Positions 27,130 through 36,659 are shown, counted from the first letter of the stretch. The stretch: DNA of 64,000 nucleotides from Companilactobacillus zhachilii (GCF_003606365.2 NZ_CP031933.2:2108001-2172000); one strand, 5' to 3'. Program-made: numbers and translations. The notes: generated by a model from the sequence alone, not told the origin.

Positions 27130-27444
27130 TTATTTACGTAAGATCAACTTATATTTAGTCTTGTCATCTAACTTCCTTATAATATATTGGCGTGAAATAA
27201 TATGCTTTAAATCTTGTAAATCACGTTTTTCTTGACTCATAAAAGCCCGATGAATTTTATGATTAAGGGCTGTTATCAAAGCCATCCAACCGTGAGTTAC
27301 CGCAATTGACCAATCAGCACCACTACCAACGATTTGTTCCATACGAATTTGGTCACAAAAATCAAACGCTGCTTCGGAAACTTCAAAATCTGTTTGTTTA
27401 CTAGCGATTACCTGTTTTAAATCTTCAGTATTCTTAATTAACAT
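27130..27444 (-). CDS. Hypothetical protein, 104 aa
   Basis: The 104-aa helical protein has no membrane segment. Recognisable features are few: a central ADWSIAVTHGWMALITALNH and a charged C-terminus ending KYKLILRK. The start at 27444 (MLIKNTED) is used because GAGGAG lies eight bases upstream; the ATG at 27459 overlaps that site. It lies just downstream of the pyruvate oxidase gene, but a terminator separates them. Family not recognised. Confidence 0.6.
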   Translation of the reverse strand: MLIKNTEDLKQVIASKQTDFEVSEAAFDFCDQIRMEQIVGSGADWSIAVTHGWMALITALNHKIHRAFMSQEKRDLQDLKHIISRQYIIRKLDDKTKYKLILRK

Positions 27445-27471
27445 AGATAAACTCCTCATTTACTCAACAAA

Positions 27472-27503
27472 AAAAGACGAGTTATTACGACTCGTCTTTT
27501 ATT
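27472..27503. terminator. Terminator of the pyruvate oxidase gene
   Basis: AAAAGACGAGT pairs with ACTCGTCTTTT, with A and T runs on both sides. Confidence 0.85.
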
Positions 27504-27535
27504 TTACTTGTTTATTTGTTAATTATATAGTCCAA

Positions 27536-29296
27536 CTAATCATTGTCTCCTTGTGCTCTTAATAATTCACCTAGAGCTGGTTGATCTTTAGGATTGATTT
27601 CATATTTTTTAGCATAAGCATCAACAGTTTCTTGACCATACAATTTTGCATCTAATGGCATAAAGGCTGTCGCAATTGGATCAACTTGTCTAATTACCGC
27701 ATTAACAACAATCGGTTTCTTATTGCCTGAAGCTTGTAATTCCTTAATTTTGGCAAAAACTTCATTAGCCTCTTTAATTGACGTGATCGTGAAGCCAATA
27801 GCTCCAAGTCCTTCAGATACCTTAGCCCAGTCAGCTCCAGTTAAATCAACTCCATACAAGTGCTGCTTTGAAGCAACTTGTTCATAGTAGATAAAACCAA
27901 GGCGTTCATTAGACAATACAATATTGATAACTGGTAAATTATATCTGGCTTCCGTAATGATATCCGGTGCAACCATTGAAAAACCACCATCACCCGATAA
28001 CGTCCAAGCTTGCGCATCAGGGACACTCAAGGCACCAGCTAAACCAGCTGGCAAACCAAAGCCCATTGTGGCAAACAAACCCGATAATGCAAAACGCTGA
28101 TTGTGATTCATTGGTAATCCACGCACGCCGAATTCAGTGACATTACCAGTATCAACACCATAAGTATCATTCGGACCAGCGAGTTCAGCCATCTTCTTAG
28201 TAACAGTTTCAGGATTCAAACCTTTGCTATCGTCATTTGCACGCTCATCCAGCCACTTATCCCAGTTAGCTTTATTTTCTTGGTTTGCTTTCAACCAAAC
28301 GCCTGCTGGCAAGGTTTCTTTAGTATCAATTAAACCTTGAAGATAACTCTTGGCGTCAGCGATAACTGCATAGTCAACATCAACCGTTTTACCAATATCA
28401 TAAGGATTATTATTAACATCAATAATTTTGACACCCTCAGGCCAAAATCTAGCAAATGGAAATTCCGAACCAATAAACAAAATCAAATCAGTATGTTGTA
28501 AAGCTTCAAAACCTGATTTGCTACCTAAACGACCAAACGTACCAATAAAATTAGGATGGTCCGAGCTTATGACCCCAATCGCAGGTACCGTAGTCATAAC
28601 TGGAATATTAAATTGTTCTGAGAACTTGGTCAAAGTATCCTTAGCTCCCAACAGTCCACGTCCAGCATAAACTAATGGGTGTTTAGCTGCTTTTAACATT
28701 TTTAAAGTATTTTGAATATCTTCAGAGTCGATTGTTTGAGTGTAGTTTTGCTTAACAACTTTTGGTGTCTTGGTAGGCACATAATCAATTTCTGTACTTG
28801 TTAAGTCCTCTGGCAAGATTACGACAGCAACACCATTTTGACGATATGCTTCACGAATAGCCTGGTTAATTACATATGGAATTTGTTCAGCAGTTGTTAC
28901 AGTACGATTATAGACTGCAACGTCCGCAAACATTGGACCCTCATCCATTTCTTGGAAATAATTGGTATTCATATTTTCAGTAGGAACTTGACCGACAAGA
29001 GCCAACACCGGAACATGGTCCATTTTGGCATCATATAAACCATTGAATAAATGCGTTGCCCCAGGTCCAGCAGAACCAAAGGCTACCCCAATTTTTCCTG
29101 TAAATTTAGCATCAGCAGAAGCAGCAATCGCTCCAACCTCTTCATGACGAACTTGAATATATTTAACTTGGTCTTTTTCCAAATATAGACCTTCAACAGT
29201 ATGATTAATTGAACCGCCGGGTACACCATAAACGTGATCAACACCCCAGTCCTCAAGAACCTTTACTAAAGCTTGTCCAGCAATCATTTTTGTCAT
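27536..29296 (-). CDS. pox: Pyruvate oxidase (acetyl phosphate forming)
   Basis: The 586-aa thiamine diphosphate and FAD enzyme oxidises pyruvate with O2 and phosphate to acetyl phosphate, CO2 and H2O2. The catalytic Glu lies in VRHEEVGAIAASADAK, the ThDP motif is GDGGFSMVAPD, and the early block HVYGVPGGSINHTVEGLY matches lactobacillus Pox. The start is ambiguous: GAGGG is three bases before a GTG at 29305 and twelve before the ATG at 29296; the ATG is chosen. A perfect cre site lies upstream, fitting expression when glucose is exhausted. Confidence 0.92.
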   Translation of the reverse strand: MTKMIAGQALVKVLEDWGVDHVYGVPGGSINHTVEGLYLEKDQVKYIQVRHEEVGAIAASADAKFTGKIGVAFGSAGPGATHLFNGLYDAKMDHVPVLALVGQVPTENMNTNYFQEMDEGPMFADVAVYNRTVTTAEQIPYVINQAIREAYRQNGVAVVILPEDLTSTEIDYVPTKTPKVVKQNYTQTIDSEDIQNTLKMLKAAKHPLVYAGRGLLGAKDTLTKFSEQFNIPVMTTVPAIGVISSDHPNFIGTFGRLGSKSGFEALQHTDLILFIGSEFPFARFWPEGVKIIDVNNNPYDIGKTVDVDYAVIADAKSYLQGLIDTKETLPAGVWLKANQENKANWDKWLDERANDDSKGLNPETVTKKMAELAGPNDTYGVDTGNVTEFGVRGLPMNHNQRFALSGLFATMGFGLPAGLAGALSVPDAQAWTLSGDGGFSMVAPDIITEARYNLPVINIVLSNERLGFIYYEQVASKQHLYGVDLTGADWAKVSEGLGAIGFTITSIKEANEVFAKIKELQASGNKKPIVVNAVIRQVDPIATAFMPLDAKLYGQETVDAYAKKYEINPKDQPALGELLRAQGDND

Positions 29297-29353
29297 AATT
29301 TTCACTTTCCCTCTTAAAAAGTTTCAATCAAGGTACAAATAACATATGCCTCT

Positions 29354-29367
29354 TGTAAACGTTATCA
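29354..29367. promoter_or_regulatory. cre site upstream of pyruvate oxidase
   Basis: TGTAAACGTTATCA matches the consensus TGWAARCGYTWNCW at all 14 positions. CcpA repression of pox is known in lactobacilli. Confidence 0.85.
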
Positions 29368-29428
29368 TCAAACAAATTCAAACAAAAATCAAATAATTAA
29401 TCTTGTTAATAATTTAATTAGTAATAAA

Positions 29429-29482
29429 AAAAAAGCTAGATATTTTTCTGGATGTATACCAAGAAAAATATCTAGCCTTTCT
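29429..29482 (-). terminator. CTAGATATTT hairpin H4 (solo copy)
   Basis: AAAAAAGCTAGATATTTTTC pairs with AAAAATATCTAGCCTTTCT. It terminates the 82-aa gene at 29600. It is followed by one arm of the CCAG-ATCC hairpin (atcggattactggagcc, about 29503-29520), showing that the two terminator types can be joined. Confidence 0.75.
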
Positions 29483-29599
29483 TACATTCAACTTTGTACC
29501 CAAAATCGGATTACTGGAGCCATTTTTAATACCCGAAAGCTGACTATATTTCGTCAAACTTTCTCTGATTTGATACTTTAAGGAAAAAATATCTATCAA

Positions 29600-29848
29600 T
29601 TAATTATTAAAGAACTGTGATATGACTAAGAAAACTATTCCACCTACAATTACCCCAATACCAATAATCAGATAATTCCACAATCCTAATACCCCTAGCA
29701 AAATTAAGATAATCCCGATAATTGGATGATGTAACAAAGCAATCCCCGTTTTAATAAATAACCAAATAATCACGAGAATAGCCACGCCAATAGCAATCAA
29801 CAAAGGAGCTGCTGAACTACTGGAACTGGCTGCCATTAATGTGAGCAT
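29600..29848 (-). CDS. Small membrane protein, 82 aa
   Basis: The 82-aa protein has a Ser/Ala-rich start and two or three hydrophobic helices (residues about 15-35, 42-60 and 62-78). AAAGGAGG lies at a good distance from the ATG at 29848, so it is likely translated. No family recognised. Repeat R7's unit lies directly upstream. Confidence 0.7.
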   Translation of the reverse strand: MLTLMAASSSSSAAPLLIAIGVAILVIIWLFIKTGIALLHHPIIGIILILLGVLGLWNYLIIGIGVIVGGIVFLVISQFFNN

Positions 29849-29908
29849 GTTAAGCCTCCTTTTAGTAAAACAAATTATATCATTAATACAATCAAAAAGT
29901 ATATTTAC

Positions 29909-30264
29909 ATACGTTTGGTACTAGTTGGCCTTTGACTTTGGATTAAAAATTACTTTTAAAATCAAAATATACTCCATATCCTATAACTCTAGTTACAGTC
30001 ATCAACGGCACAATAATACCTAAAATTACTCAATGCTAATTCAAAAATATGGAATGAACTAGCCGGAAAGAGCAAGAATTTTTGGCCGCTGTGCAGGTGG
30101 CGTTGGCGCTTCAGCGCTTACACCACGGGACGACTTTTGAAACTCGCGCTCTTTGCGAGGTTCAAAATCGAGATTGGAGACCGCTCTTTGGCTCCAATCG
30201 GTCCCCATAGCGACCAAAGTTTCTTGCTCTTGGCGGCGGCATATTTAACTAACCCGCACGTATA
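29909..30264 (-). mobile_element. MITE-like unit of subfamily a (contains R7), degenerate ends
   Basis: The left end has ACGTTTGGTACTAGTT and the right end AACTAACCCGCACGTA, a decayed version of the inverted repeats of the unit at 14783-15161. Filler sequence at 29975-30020 also resembles filler of that unit. No coding frame. It separates divergent genes. Confidence 0.65.
30062..30240 (-). repeat. Cloverleaf repeat core, copy R7 (subfamily a, reversed)
   Basis: Arms on the plus strand: GGCGTTGGCGC/GCGCTTACACC, AACTCGC/GCGAGGTT, GATTGGAG/CTCCAATC. The outer stem is GCCGGAAAGAGCAAGAA against TTCTTGCTCTTGGCGGC. Confidence 0.9.
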
Positions 30265-30422
30265 ATTGTTGAAACATTATAATTTTGGATATTCATTTAA
30301 ATCAAATATATTCTAAATTTTTATATAATTTCCTGTATTTATTACTAAAATAATATTACAATCAAGGCTTAAGGAAATGATAGGGGCGTTTTCTTATCAT
30401 TCTGACTTCAAAGGAGCTTATC

Positions 30423-31088
30423 TTGCAATTAGAGGAAAATACTCATCGAAAATGGCTTGCATTAACTTATGCGGTCATCTTCTTTCTTTTAGAAATAATG
30501 GTGATAACTAACAGTCCCATTGTTACTAGTTTCGACAAAACAGCACAAAATATCTTAGGTATGATTGTTTCACCTTTCAGCACTAGGATTTTCACAGTTA
30601 TTACCTTTATTGGCAGTCCGGTCATGGACGTTATCTATTTAGTTATCATGGCCTTATTGCTCTACCGAATTGGTAAAAAAGACGCAAGTTTCTGGATTGG
30701 GTTTATTTTAATAGGTGGAAATATTATTTCTTACTTAATTAAAATAACGGTCAAAAGATCCAGACCGACTGATAAAATTATTCCTGCATCAGGATTTAGT
30801 TTTCCCAGTGGACATGTATTTGGTACCATGCTTGTGATTTTAACCTTAATTTTTTTAATATTGCCACTGATTAAAAATCTATCAACGCGACATACCATTA
30901 CTGCTATTTTGATTATTTGGTTGTTACTTGTGGCCATATCACGAGTATATTTACGGGGACATTTTCTCAGCGACGTAACGGCCAGTACTTTACTAGCTGG
31001 TGCTTGGTGGGAATGCTCAGAATTATTGTATTTAAAGTATTACAATGTATTAGGTAATTTTTTAAATTTAAATAATCAAGACAAATAA
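30423..31088 (+). CDS. PAP2-superfamily membrane phosphatase
   Basis: The 221-aa protein has about six helices and the three PAP2 motifs: KITVKRSRPTD, SFPSGHVFG and SRVYLRGHFLSDV. Such enzymes dephosphorylate undecaprenyl pyrophosphate or phosphatidylglycerol phosphate at the outer membrane face. The start is a TTG at 30423, six bases after AAGGAG. It stands alone and ends in a shared terminator. Confidence 0.88.
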   Translation: MQLEENTHRKWLALTYAVIFFLLEIMVITNSPIVTSFDKTAQNILGMIVSPFSTRIFTVITFIGSPVMDVIYLVIMALLLYRIGKKDASFWIGFILIGGNIISYLIKITVKRSRPTDKIIPASGFSFPSGHVFGTMLVILTLIFLILPLIKNLSTRHTITAILIIWLLLVAISRVYLRGHFLSDVTASTLLAGAWWECSELLYLKYYNVLGNFLNLNNQDK

Positions 31089-31131
31089 AAATCACGGAAT
31101 GAATTTAAAAATTCACTCCGTGATTTTTTTT
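31088..31131. terminator. Bidirectional terminator between PAP2 gene and phn operon
   Basis: AAAATCACGGAATGAATTT pairs with AAATTCACTCCGTGATTTT. T runs on either side. Confidence 0.9.
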
Positions 31132-31136
31132 GTTAC

Positions 31137-32228
31137 CTATTTGGCCATAATGTTTTTGATAGCTACTAATAATTCAGTAATATCTTCATCATAAACTTCA
31201 CCAATATTACCAATTCTAAATGTTGGCACTTGGGAAATTTTACCTGGGTAAATAACAAACCCATCTTGTTTTAATTCTTGATAAAACTCGTGGAAATTAA
31301 AATCTGCAGTTGGATAAATGAATGAAGTGATAATTGGTGACTGGTACTTCTCGTCGATCAATACCTTGAAACCAAGTTCTTCCATTCCAGTAGCCAAATG
31401 TTTTTGATTACTTGCATAACGTTTATGGCGTGCACCCACACCACCTTCAGCATTTAATTCAGCCAATGCTTCATAAAATGCATGAACAACGTGTGTTGGC
31501 GAAGTAAATCTCCACTTACCATTATTGCGTTCCATCTCAGCATATTGATCATATAGATCCAATGACAATGTACGTGACATACCTTTAGTAGCTTCAAGTA
31601 TTTGCTTGTTAGCAATTACAAATGAAAAGCCAGGTACACCTTGAATACATTTGTTAGAACTACTAATTAAATAATCAATTTTTTCTTCTTTGACATCAAT
31701 CGGAACACCACCAAAACTGCTCATAGCATCAACAATTGTAGTGATTCCTTGTGCTTTAACATAAGGAATAATATCTTCGATTGGATTAAGGATACCGGTT
31801 GTTGTTTCACAGTGAATCATTGCAAAGTGTGAAATATCAGGATATTTGTCCAAATATTCAGTTACTTTTTCAAGTGTTATTGGTTCTCTTTCATCAACAA
31901 CTAAGTCAACGTGATCAATACCATAGATATCGGCCATTTCACTGATTCTCTTACCGTAAGCTCCATTAATGGCAATCATCAATTTATCATCATTAGATAT
32001 CGTTGAACTAATAACTGATTCCACACCATACGTTCCGCTACCTTGAATAGGAACAGCCGTATATTCATCTTCAGTTACTTGTGCAATATCTAATAGTGAG
32101 TGACGAAATGATTGGGTGATTTTCTTATAATCATCATCCCAAGTACAATAATCAAAATCCATTGCTTCCTTAACTTCTTCACTAGTTGTTAAGGGTCCAG
32201 GTGTTAAAAGTAAGTATTTTTCTACCAT
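31137..32228 (-). CDS. phnW: 2-aminoethylphosphonate--pyruvate transaminase
   Basis: The 363-aa PLP enzyme transfers the amino group of 2-aminoethylphosphonate to pyruvate, giving phosphonoacetaldehyde and alanine. The start MVEKYLLLTPGPLTTSEEVK is typical, and the PLP lysine is in SSSNKCIQGVPGFSF at about residue 193. It overlaps the end of phnX by seven bases. Last gene of the operon. Confidence 0.95.
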   Translation of the reverse strand: MVEKYLLLTPGPLTTSEEVKEAMDFDYCTWDDDYKKITQSFRHSLLDIAQVTEDEYTAVPIQGSGTYGVESVISSTISNDDKLMIAINGAYGKRISEMADIYGIDHVDLVVDEREPITLEKVTEYLDKYPDISHFAMIHCETTTGILNPIEDIIPYVKAQGITTIVDAMSSFGGVPIDVKEEKIDYLISSSNKCIQGVPGFSFVIANKQILEATKGMSRTLSLDLYDQYAEMERNNGKWRFTSPTHVVHAFYEALAELNAEGGVGARHKRYASNQKHLATGMEELGFKVLIDEKYQSPIITSFIYPTADFNFHEFYQELKQDGFVIYPGKISQVPTFRIGNIGEVYDEDITELLVAIKNIMAK

Positions 32229-33016
32229 TTTTTATCCATCGATTCATTTAAGTATTCAATAATTTGAACTAAGTCATAAATATTCTCAATCACAAAGTCA
32301 GTATTTACTGCCTCAAACTTGCGTTTGACTTCATTACGTTTAGCAATTTGTCCTTCAGTATTCAGTTCATCAAATTCAATCTGTGATAATCCCATCAAAC
32401 TGCTTCCTTCAACTATCCCAACGGTTTTGACACCAGCATTTTGACCTTCTTCAATATCAACCAAAGTATCCCCTACTTTGATAACTTTTTTAGGATCATC
32501 AATATTAAATTTCTTCATAATGAATTGAATCATCGCTGGGGATGGACGTCCCAATCCGTCAACATCTTCAGATGTGACAACAATTTCTGGTGTATAACCT
32601 GCTTCAGCAGCCTTGTCCTCAACAATTTTCATCATCTCTGCAGTATAACCAGTAGTTGTCGCAACTTTAATTCCGTATTCTTTTAAATAGTTAAAAGTCT
32701 TCAGTACCCCAGATTTTAACTCCGTTGATTCCTTCAAATAATGAAGTAATGCTTCTTGAAAATCAGCATAAAGTTTTTTACGATCATCATCATCTGGTGT
32801 CTTCGAATACTTTTGTTCCCATTGTTGTTTAACGTCATCGAGTTCTAAGATTTTACCGATATGGTCCCACTTGGCCATACCCATATCTTGACGGATCTCA
32901 CCGTCGCTCAAATCAATACCGGCATCTTTGAACGCCTTTTTAAATGCGATAACTGGTGCCAAACTACCATAATCAACGGTGGTGCCGGCCCAATCAAAAA
33001 TTACTGCTTCAATCAT
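32222..33016 (-). CDS. phnX: Phosphonoacetaldehyde hydrolase (phosphonatase)
   Basis: The 264-aa HAD enzyme splits phosphonoacetaldehyde into acetaldehyde and phosphate. The motif I form DWAGTTVDYG is diagnostic, and the Schiff-base lysine is in MGMAKWDHI. Motif IV is GDTLVDIEEG. With PhnW it gives a two-step route from 2-aminoethylphosphonate to phosphate. It sits 18 bases after the second phnE. Confidence 0.95.
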   Translation of the reverse strand: MIEAVIFDWAGTTVDYGSLAPVIAFKKAFKDAGIDLSDGEIRQDMGMAKWDHIGKILELDDVKQQWEQKYSKTPDDDDRKKLYADFQEALLHYLKESTELKSGVLKTFNYLKEYGIKVATTTGYTAEMMKIVEDKAAEAGYTPEIVVTSEDVDGLGRPSPAMIQFIMKKFNIDDPKKVIKVGDTLVDIEEGQNAGVKTVGIVEGSSLMGLSQIEFDELNTEGQIAKRNEVKRKFEAVNTDFVIENIYDLVQIIEYLNESMDKKW

Positions 33017-33033
33017 AAAATTTTCTCCCTAAC

Positions 33034-33885
33034 TTAACGGTTTAAATAGATTTGTCTAATCTTAACCGCAATAAACTCAAGTGCAAATGTTACTAAAATA
33101 ACTAAGTAAACAATCAAACCTGTCTCATGAAAGTCGAAACTCATTCCACTAGCGACAAATAATTGATATCCAATTCCACCAGCACCAGCAGCTGCACCCA
33201 CGGCAATTGCATTTGCAAAATTAATTTCTAGACGGATGAATGTCCAAGAAACAATTGAAGCAACGATTGTTGGCCAAATGGCTTGAAATACGATCACCCA
33301 AAATTTGGCTCCCGTAACTTTTAATGACTCAATTGTAGATTTATCAATTCCTTCGATACTTTCAGAATATGCTTTAGTCAAGTAAGCAATACTATGAAAG
33401 CTCAAACCTAAAATAGCAGCGGTTGAACCCAATCCACAAACAATCGAAAAAATCAAAGCCCAGATAATTGTAGGAATTGCTCTAACAACAGCCATGATCA
33501 CACGAATACCTGCTCCCAGATACGCGTTAGTTAGGTTCTTTGAAGCCAAAACGGCAAATATAAAACCGAAAAAGGCACCAATAATAGTAGTTAATATTGA
33601 AAGTACGACTGTACTTGCCAATGCTTGAAGTAATAATGGTAAGCCATCAGTACCTGCATTGGGTTGCAAGAACATTTGATTCAAGGTTGTTGCCAATTGT
33701 TTAAATGCTTCATCTACTTTGACACCAGCGGTATCTAGATGCGTTAAAGTAAACCCAGTAATCAAAACTAAACTGACAAAAACAATGAGGATCATTGTTC
33801 TTGAAAGAGACTGTTCGTGCAATTTAATTTGAGGAGATCGTGGTGTCTTAGGTTTTTGAATAATATTCTCTTCACTATTTATCAC
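33034..33885 (-). CDS. phnE: Phosphonate ABC transporter permease (second)
   Basis: The 283-aa permease has a hydrophilic N-terminus and six helices; the EAA-like loop SLKVTGAKFWVIVFQAIWP lies at about residues 185-203. It starts at a GTG overlapping the stop of the other phnE by four bases, with AGGAGGGTG upstream. Two PhnE proteins form a heterodimer. Confidence 0.92.
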   Translation of the reverse strand: MINSEENIIQKPKTPRSPQIKLHEQSLSRTMILIVFVSLVLITGFTLTHLDTAGVKVDEAFKQLATTLNQMFLQPNAGTDGLPLLLQALASTVVLSILTTIIGAFFGFIFAVLASKNLTNAYLGAGIRVIMAVVRAIPTIIWALIFSIVCGLGSTAAILGLSFHSIAYLTKAYSESIEGIDKSTIESLKVTGAKFWVIVFQAIWPTIVASIVSWTFIRLEINFANAIAVGAAAGAGGIGYQLFVASGMSFDFHETGLIVYLVILVTFALEFIAVKIRQIYLNR

Positions 33886-34676
33886 AAGATCACCCTCCTA
33901 ATTTGATTTGAAATCGTCTCTAATGCAATTACAACTACGATAATCGCTAATACGGTCATACCAGCAGCATCAAAGCGGAAACTCTTATAATAAATATCGA
34001 AAAGAAAACCAATTCCGGTACCCGTCAAAATACCAACTAAGGTAGCGTCACGAACATTATTTTCAATCATATAAAGAATCCAACTTAAAATACTTGGTAA
34101 AATTTGTGGCAATACTGCCTGAAAAATAACTTGGAAATAACTAGCACCAGTCGCTTTTAAAGCTAACATGGTTTCACTAGCTTCATCTTCAATAATTTCC
34201 ATGAATGCACGGATCAAGTAACCAATAGACATTAACAATAAAGCCAGGAACCCAGTGAAATCACTTTGTTTGAAAGAAAAAAGTAAAATCATTGACCATG
34301 CAACTAATGGAATGTTTCTAAAGAAAGAAGCAACCCCTCTAACAATCATTTGAACAAAGCTATTAATTCCCGTAACTTTTGACCCCAAGAGTGCCACAAA
34401 GATTGAAACAACTGCAGCAACAACCGTAGATGAAATTGCTAGTAATACGGTTTGAATTAATTTTTGCCAAATTTTTGGAAGATATTGCACCGAATGTGCT
34501 GTTGGCTTGAAATAGATTCCTAGCCATGCAAACGCCTTTGGTACCCCAATAAATCCGTTGACACTATCAAAATTTAACACCCAGCTACCGAAAACATACA
34601 TGCCTCCGATTAGAGCGATAATTGCTGTCTGATGCCATCCTTTGTGTGCTAAATACTTTTTAGGTGATTGCATCAT
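33882..34676 (-). CDS. phnE: Phosphonate ABC transporter permease (first)
   Basis: The 264-aa permease has six helices and the loop ALKATGASYFQVIFQAVLP (about residues 170-188). It overlaps phnC by four bases (ATGA), indicating coupled translation. It resembles its neighbour in layout but not closely in sequence, as usual for paired PhnE. Confidence 0.92.
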   Translation of the reverse strand: MMQSPKKYLAHKGWHQTAIIALIGGMYVFGSWVLNFDSVNGFIGVPKAFAWLGIYFKPTAHSVQYLPKIWQKLIQTVLLAISSTVVAAVVSIFVALLGSKVTGINSFVQMIVRGVASFFRNIPLVAWSMILLFSFKQSDFTGFLALLLMSIGYLIRAFMEIIEDEASETMLALKATGASYFQVIFQAVLPQILPSILSWILYMIENNVRDATLVGILTGTGIGFLFDIYYKSFRFDAAGMTVLAIIVVVIALETISNQIRRVIL

Positions 34677-35428
34677 TCAAGCTCCTTCGTAATGTCTTGA
34701 TCATACAAGGTTCTTAAAATATCCTCTGACAATAAATCAGCATTCTCATCGAAAACTAACTTTCCCTTACGAATACCAATAATTTGATCAGCATATTTTT
34801 TAGCCATATTGATTTGATGAAGATTAGCAATACAGATTAGGTTATATTCTTCGGTTAAGTCTTTTAGCAATTCCATGACGTTTTGTGCAGAAGCTGGATC
34901 CAATGAAGCGATTGGTTCATCACACAAAATTACTTTAGGGTGTTGAATCAAGGAACGAGCAATCCCCACACGTTGCTTTTGACCACCACTAAGTTCAGAA
35001 CATCGCTTTAAAGCAAAGTTTTCCAAACCAACTTTCTTTAATAGTGACATCGCTTCTTCTTTTTCTTCTTGCGTATAGCGTCCGAAAACACCCGCTAGTG
35101 TAGATTTATAGCCGAGACGTCCGTGCAGAACATTTTCAATTACTGTTAATCGTTCAACCAAATTATAATTTTGAAAAACCATTCCAATTTGACGACGATA
35201 TTTACGTAACTGTGTTTTGTTAGCTGTACGAATATCATTTCCGTCTAATAAAATCTGACCATCATCATCCTTGATCAACTGATTCAAACTTCTTAAAATA
35301 GTTGTTTTACCAGCACCAGAAGGTCCAATAATGGCAACGAATGTTCCTGGTTTGATGTCGAAGGAAATATCTGTTAATGCAGGTCGATCCTTCTCGTAGC
35401 TTTTTTGTAAATTCTTAACCTCTAACAT
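34673..35428 (-). CDS. phnC: Phosphonate ABC transporter ATP-binding protein
   Basis: The 251-aa ATPase has Walker A GPSGAGKTT, signature LSGGQKQRVGIARS, Walker B VILCDEPIASLDP and the switch His in ANLHQINMA. The replacement of the usual THxxQ by NLHQ is common in PhnC. GAGGTAAGG precedes the start at 35428. Confidence 0.94.
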   Translation of the reverse strand: MLEVKNLQKSYEKDRPALTDISFDIKPGTFVAIIGPSGAGKTTILRSLNQLIKDDDGQILLDGNDIRTANKTQLRKYRRQIGMVFQNYNLVERLTVIENVLHGRLGYKSTLAGVFGRYTQEEKEEAMSLLKKVGLENFALKRCSELSGGQKQRVGIARSLIQHPKVILCDEPIASLDPASAQNVMELLKDLTEEYNLICIANLHQINMAKKYADQIIGIRKGKLVFDENADLLSEDILRTLYDQDITKELE

Positions 35429-35440
35429 AGCCTTACCTCG

Positions 35441-36484
35441 TTATTTACCAATTAGTTCATGAGTTGGTTTGTACCAGTCATCATCAACTTTTAGAAGCTT
35501 CATCTTGTCACTCTTCTTTTGCCATAGTGTTGGTGTCTTACCTTTACCATCTGAGAATAGATCTTTGTTGTTTGTAAATTCTTTTGCAGTAAAGTGTTTT
35601 GCGATTGCGTCTGTATCTTTCTTGCTTAGAGCTTTTGTATTAACTACGAAAGGTCCATTTTGAACAGGTAGAACTGAAATATTAACTAATTCCTTACCCT
35701 TAAATTGTGCAAATGGTGCATCAGCATCATCTTTAACCTTGAATGTTGAACCAACCTTGTCATAACTACCTTCTGAAACTTTTAGGAATGGTGTTAGATC
35801 AATATCATCAAATGCAGCAACGTCAACGTCACCCTTCAATAAGTTAATAGCTGAACCTGGATGAGTACTTCCATAAAGAACCTTTTCAAAGAACTTGCCA
35901 CCTTCTGAAAGGTCATCTTTGTTCTTCAACTTAAAGTGCTTTTGAATTTCATCTGTTGGAACTGCGAAACCTGATGTTGAACTTGTTGAAACGAATGAAG
36001 CTTTTTCACCTTTGATCTTGTCGATGTTGAACTTGCCGTCTTTCTTGTATTGATCGGCTTTATCTTTGTTTACCATTAGGTATGAACGGTAACTAGCACC
36101 CTTTGTTGTACCATCTGGACCTGATTGTAAAAGAAGTGGTTCAATCTTGCTGTTTTGTGCATGTGCTTGAATATAACCATCGGCACCCATGAATGCCAAT
36201 TGTGCTTTACCTGATGCAATAGCTTCAATAGCTACGTTGTAATCAGTTGTTGTTTGAATGTTAATCTTCTTACCTGTAGCCTTGTGTAATTCTTCTTGCA
36301 AAGCTTTACGTGAAGCAGTAAAGTTCTTTGCTGATTCATTTGGATAGAAAACCATAGTAATTTCTTTATTATCTGCACTACCTGCTTTTTCTGAAGCTGA
36401 ACTCTTTGATGAGCAACCAGCTAGAACACCTGTAAGTAGCAAAAATACCCCTAGAAAAGCGGTCAAAATTCGCCCTTTTTTCAT
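35441..36484 (-). CDS. phnD: Phosphonate ABC transporter substrate-binding lipoprotein
   Basis: The 347-aa lipoprotein has a signal peptide with lipobox LAGC at residues 21-24, a Ser-rich linker and the PhnD fold (EITMVFYPNESAKNFTASR, then AFMGADGYIQAHA, STSGFAVPTDEIQ). It binds 2-aminoethylphosphonate or a similar phosphonate outside the cell. It leads the operon phnD-C-E-E-X-W. GGGAG precedes the ATG. Confidence 0.94.
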   Translation of the reverse strand: MKKGRILTAFLGVFLLLTGVLAGCSSKSSASEKAGSADNKEITMVFYPNESAKNFTASRKALQEELHKATGKKINIQTTTDYNVAIEAIASGKAQLAFMGADGYIQAHAQNSKIEPLLLQSGPDGTTKGASYRSYLMVNKDKADQYKKDGKFNIDKIKGEKASFVSTSSTSGFAVPTDEIQKHFKLKNKDDLSEGGKFFEKVLYGSTHPGSAINLLKGDVDVAAFDDIDLTPFLKVSEGSYDKVGSTFKVKDDADAPFAQFKGKELVNISVLPVQNGPFVVNTKALSKKDTDAIAKHFTAKEFTNNKDLFSDGKGKTPTLWQKKSDKMKLLKVDDDWYKPTHELIGK

Positions 36485-36585
36485 AAATAACTCCCAACTT
36501 TCTTTGTCTTTTTTTCGAACAAGATAAGGTTAACAAAGCTATGTAAAGTAATAATAAATTTTCTGTAAAATAATAATTTGTAACA

Positions 36586-36613
36586 TTTACATTATTTATA
36601 CATTTTATATACA
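36586..36613 (+). promoter_or_regulatory. PhoP-type direct repeats between phnD and AKR gene
   Basis: TTTACA (36586), TATACA (36597) and TATACA (36608) repeat at exactly 11 bases, as before pstS. They lie about 100 bases upstream of phnD and 47 upstream of the divergent AKR gene, pointing along the plus strand. TATAAT at 36625-36630 may be the AKR -10 box. Confidence 0.6.
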
Positions 36614-36659
36614 TTTAACTAAGCTATAATGGAATTGAAAAAACACAGGAGGTAAATTT

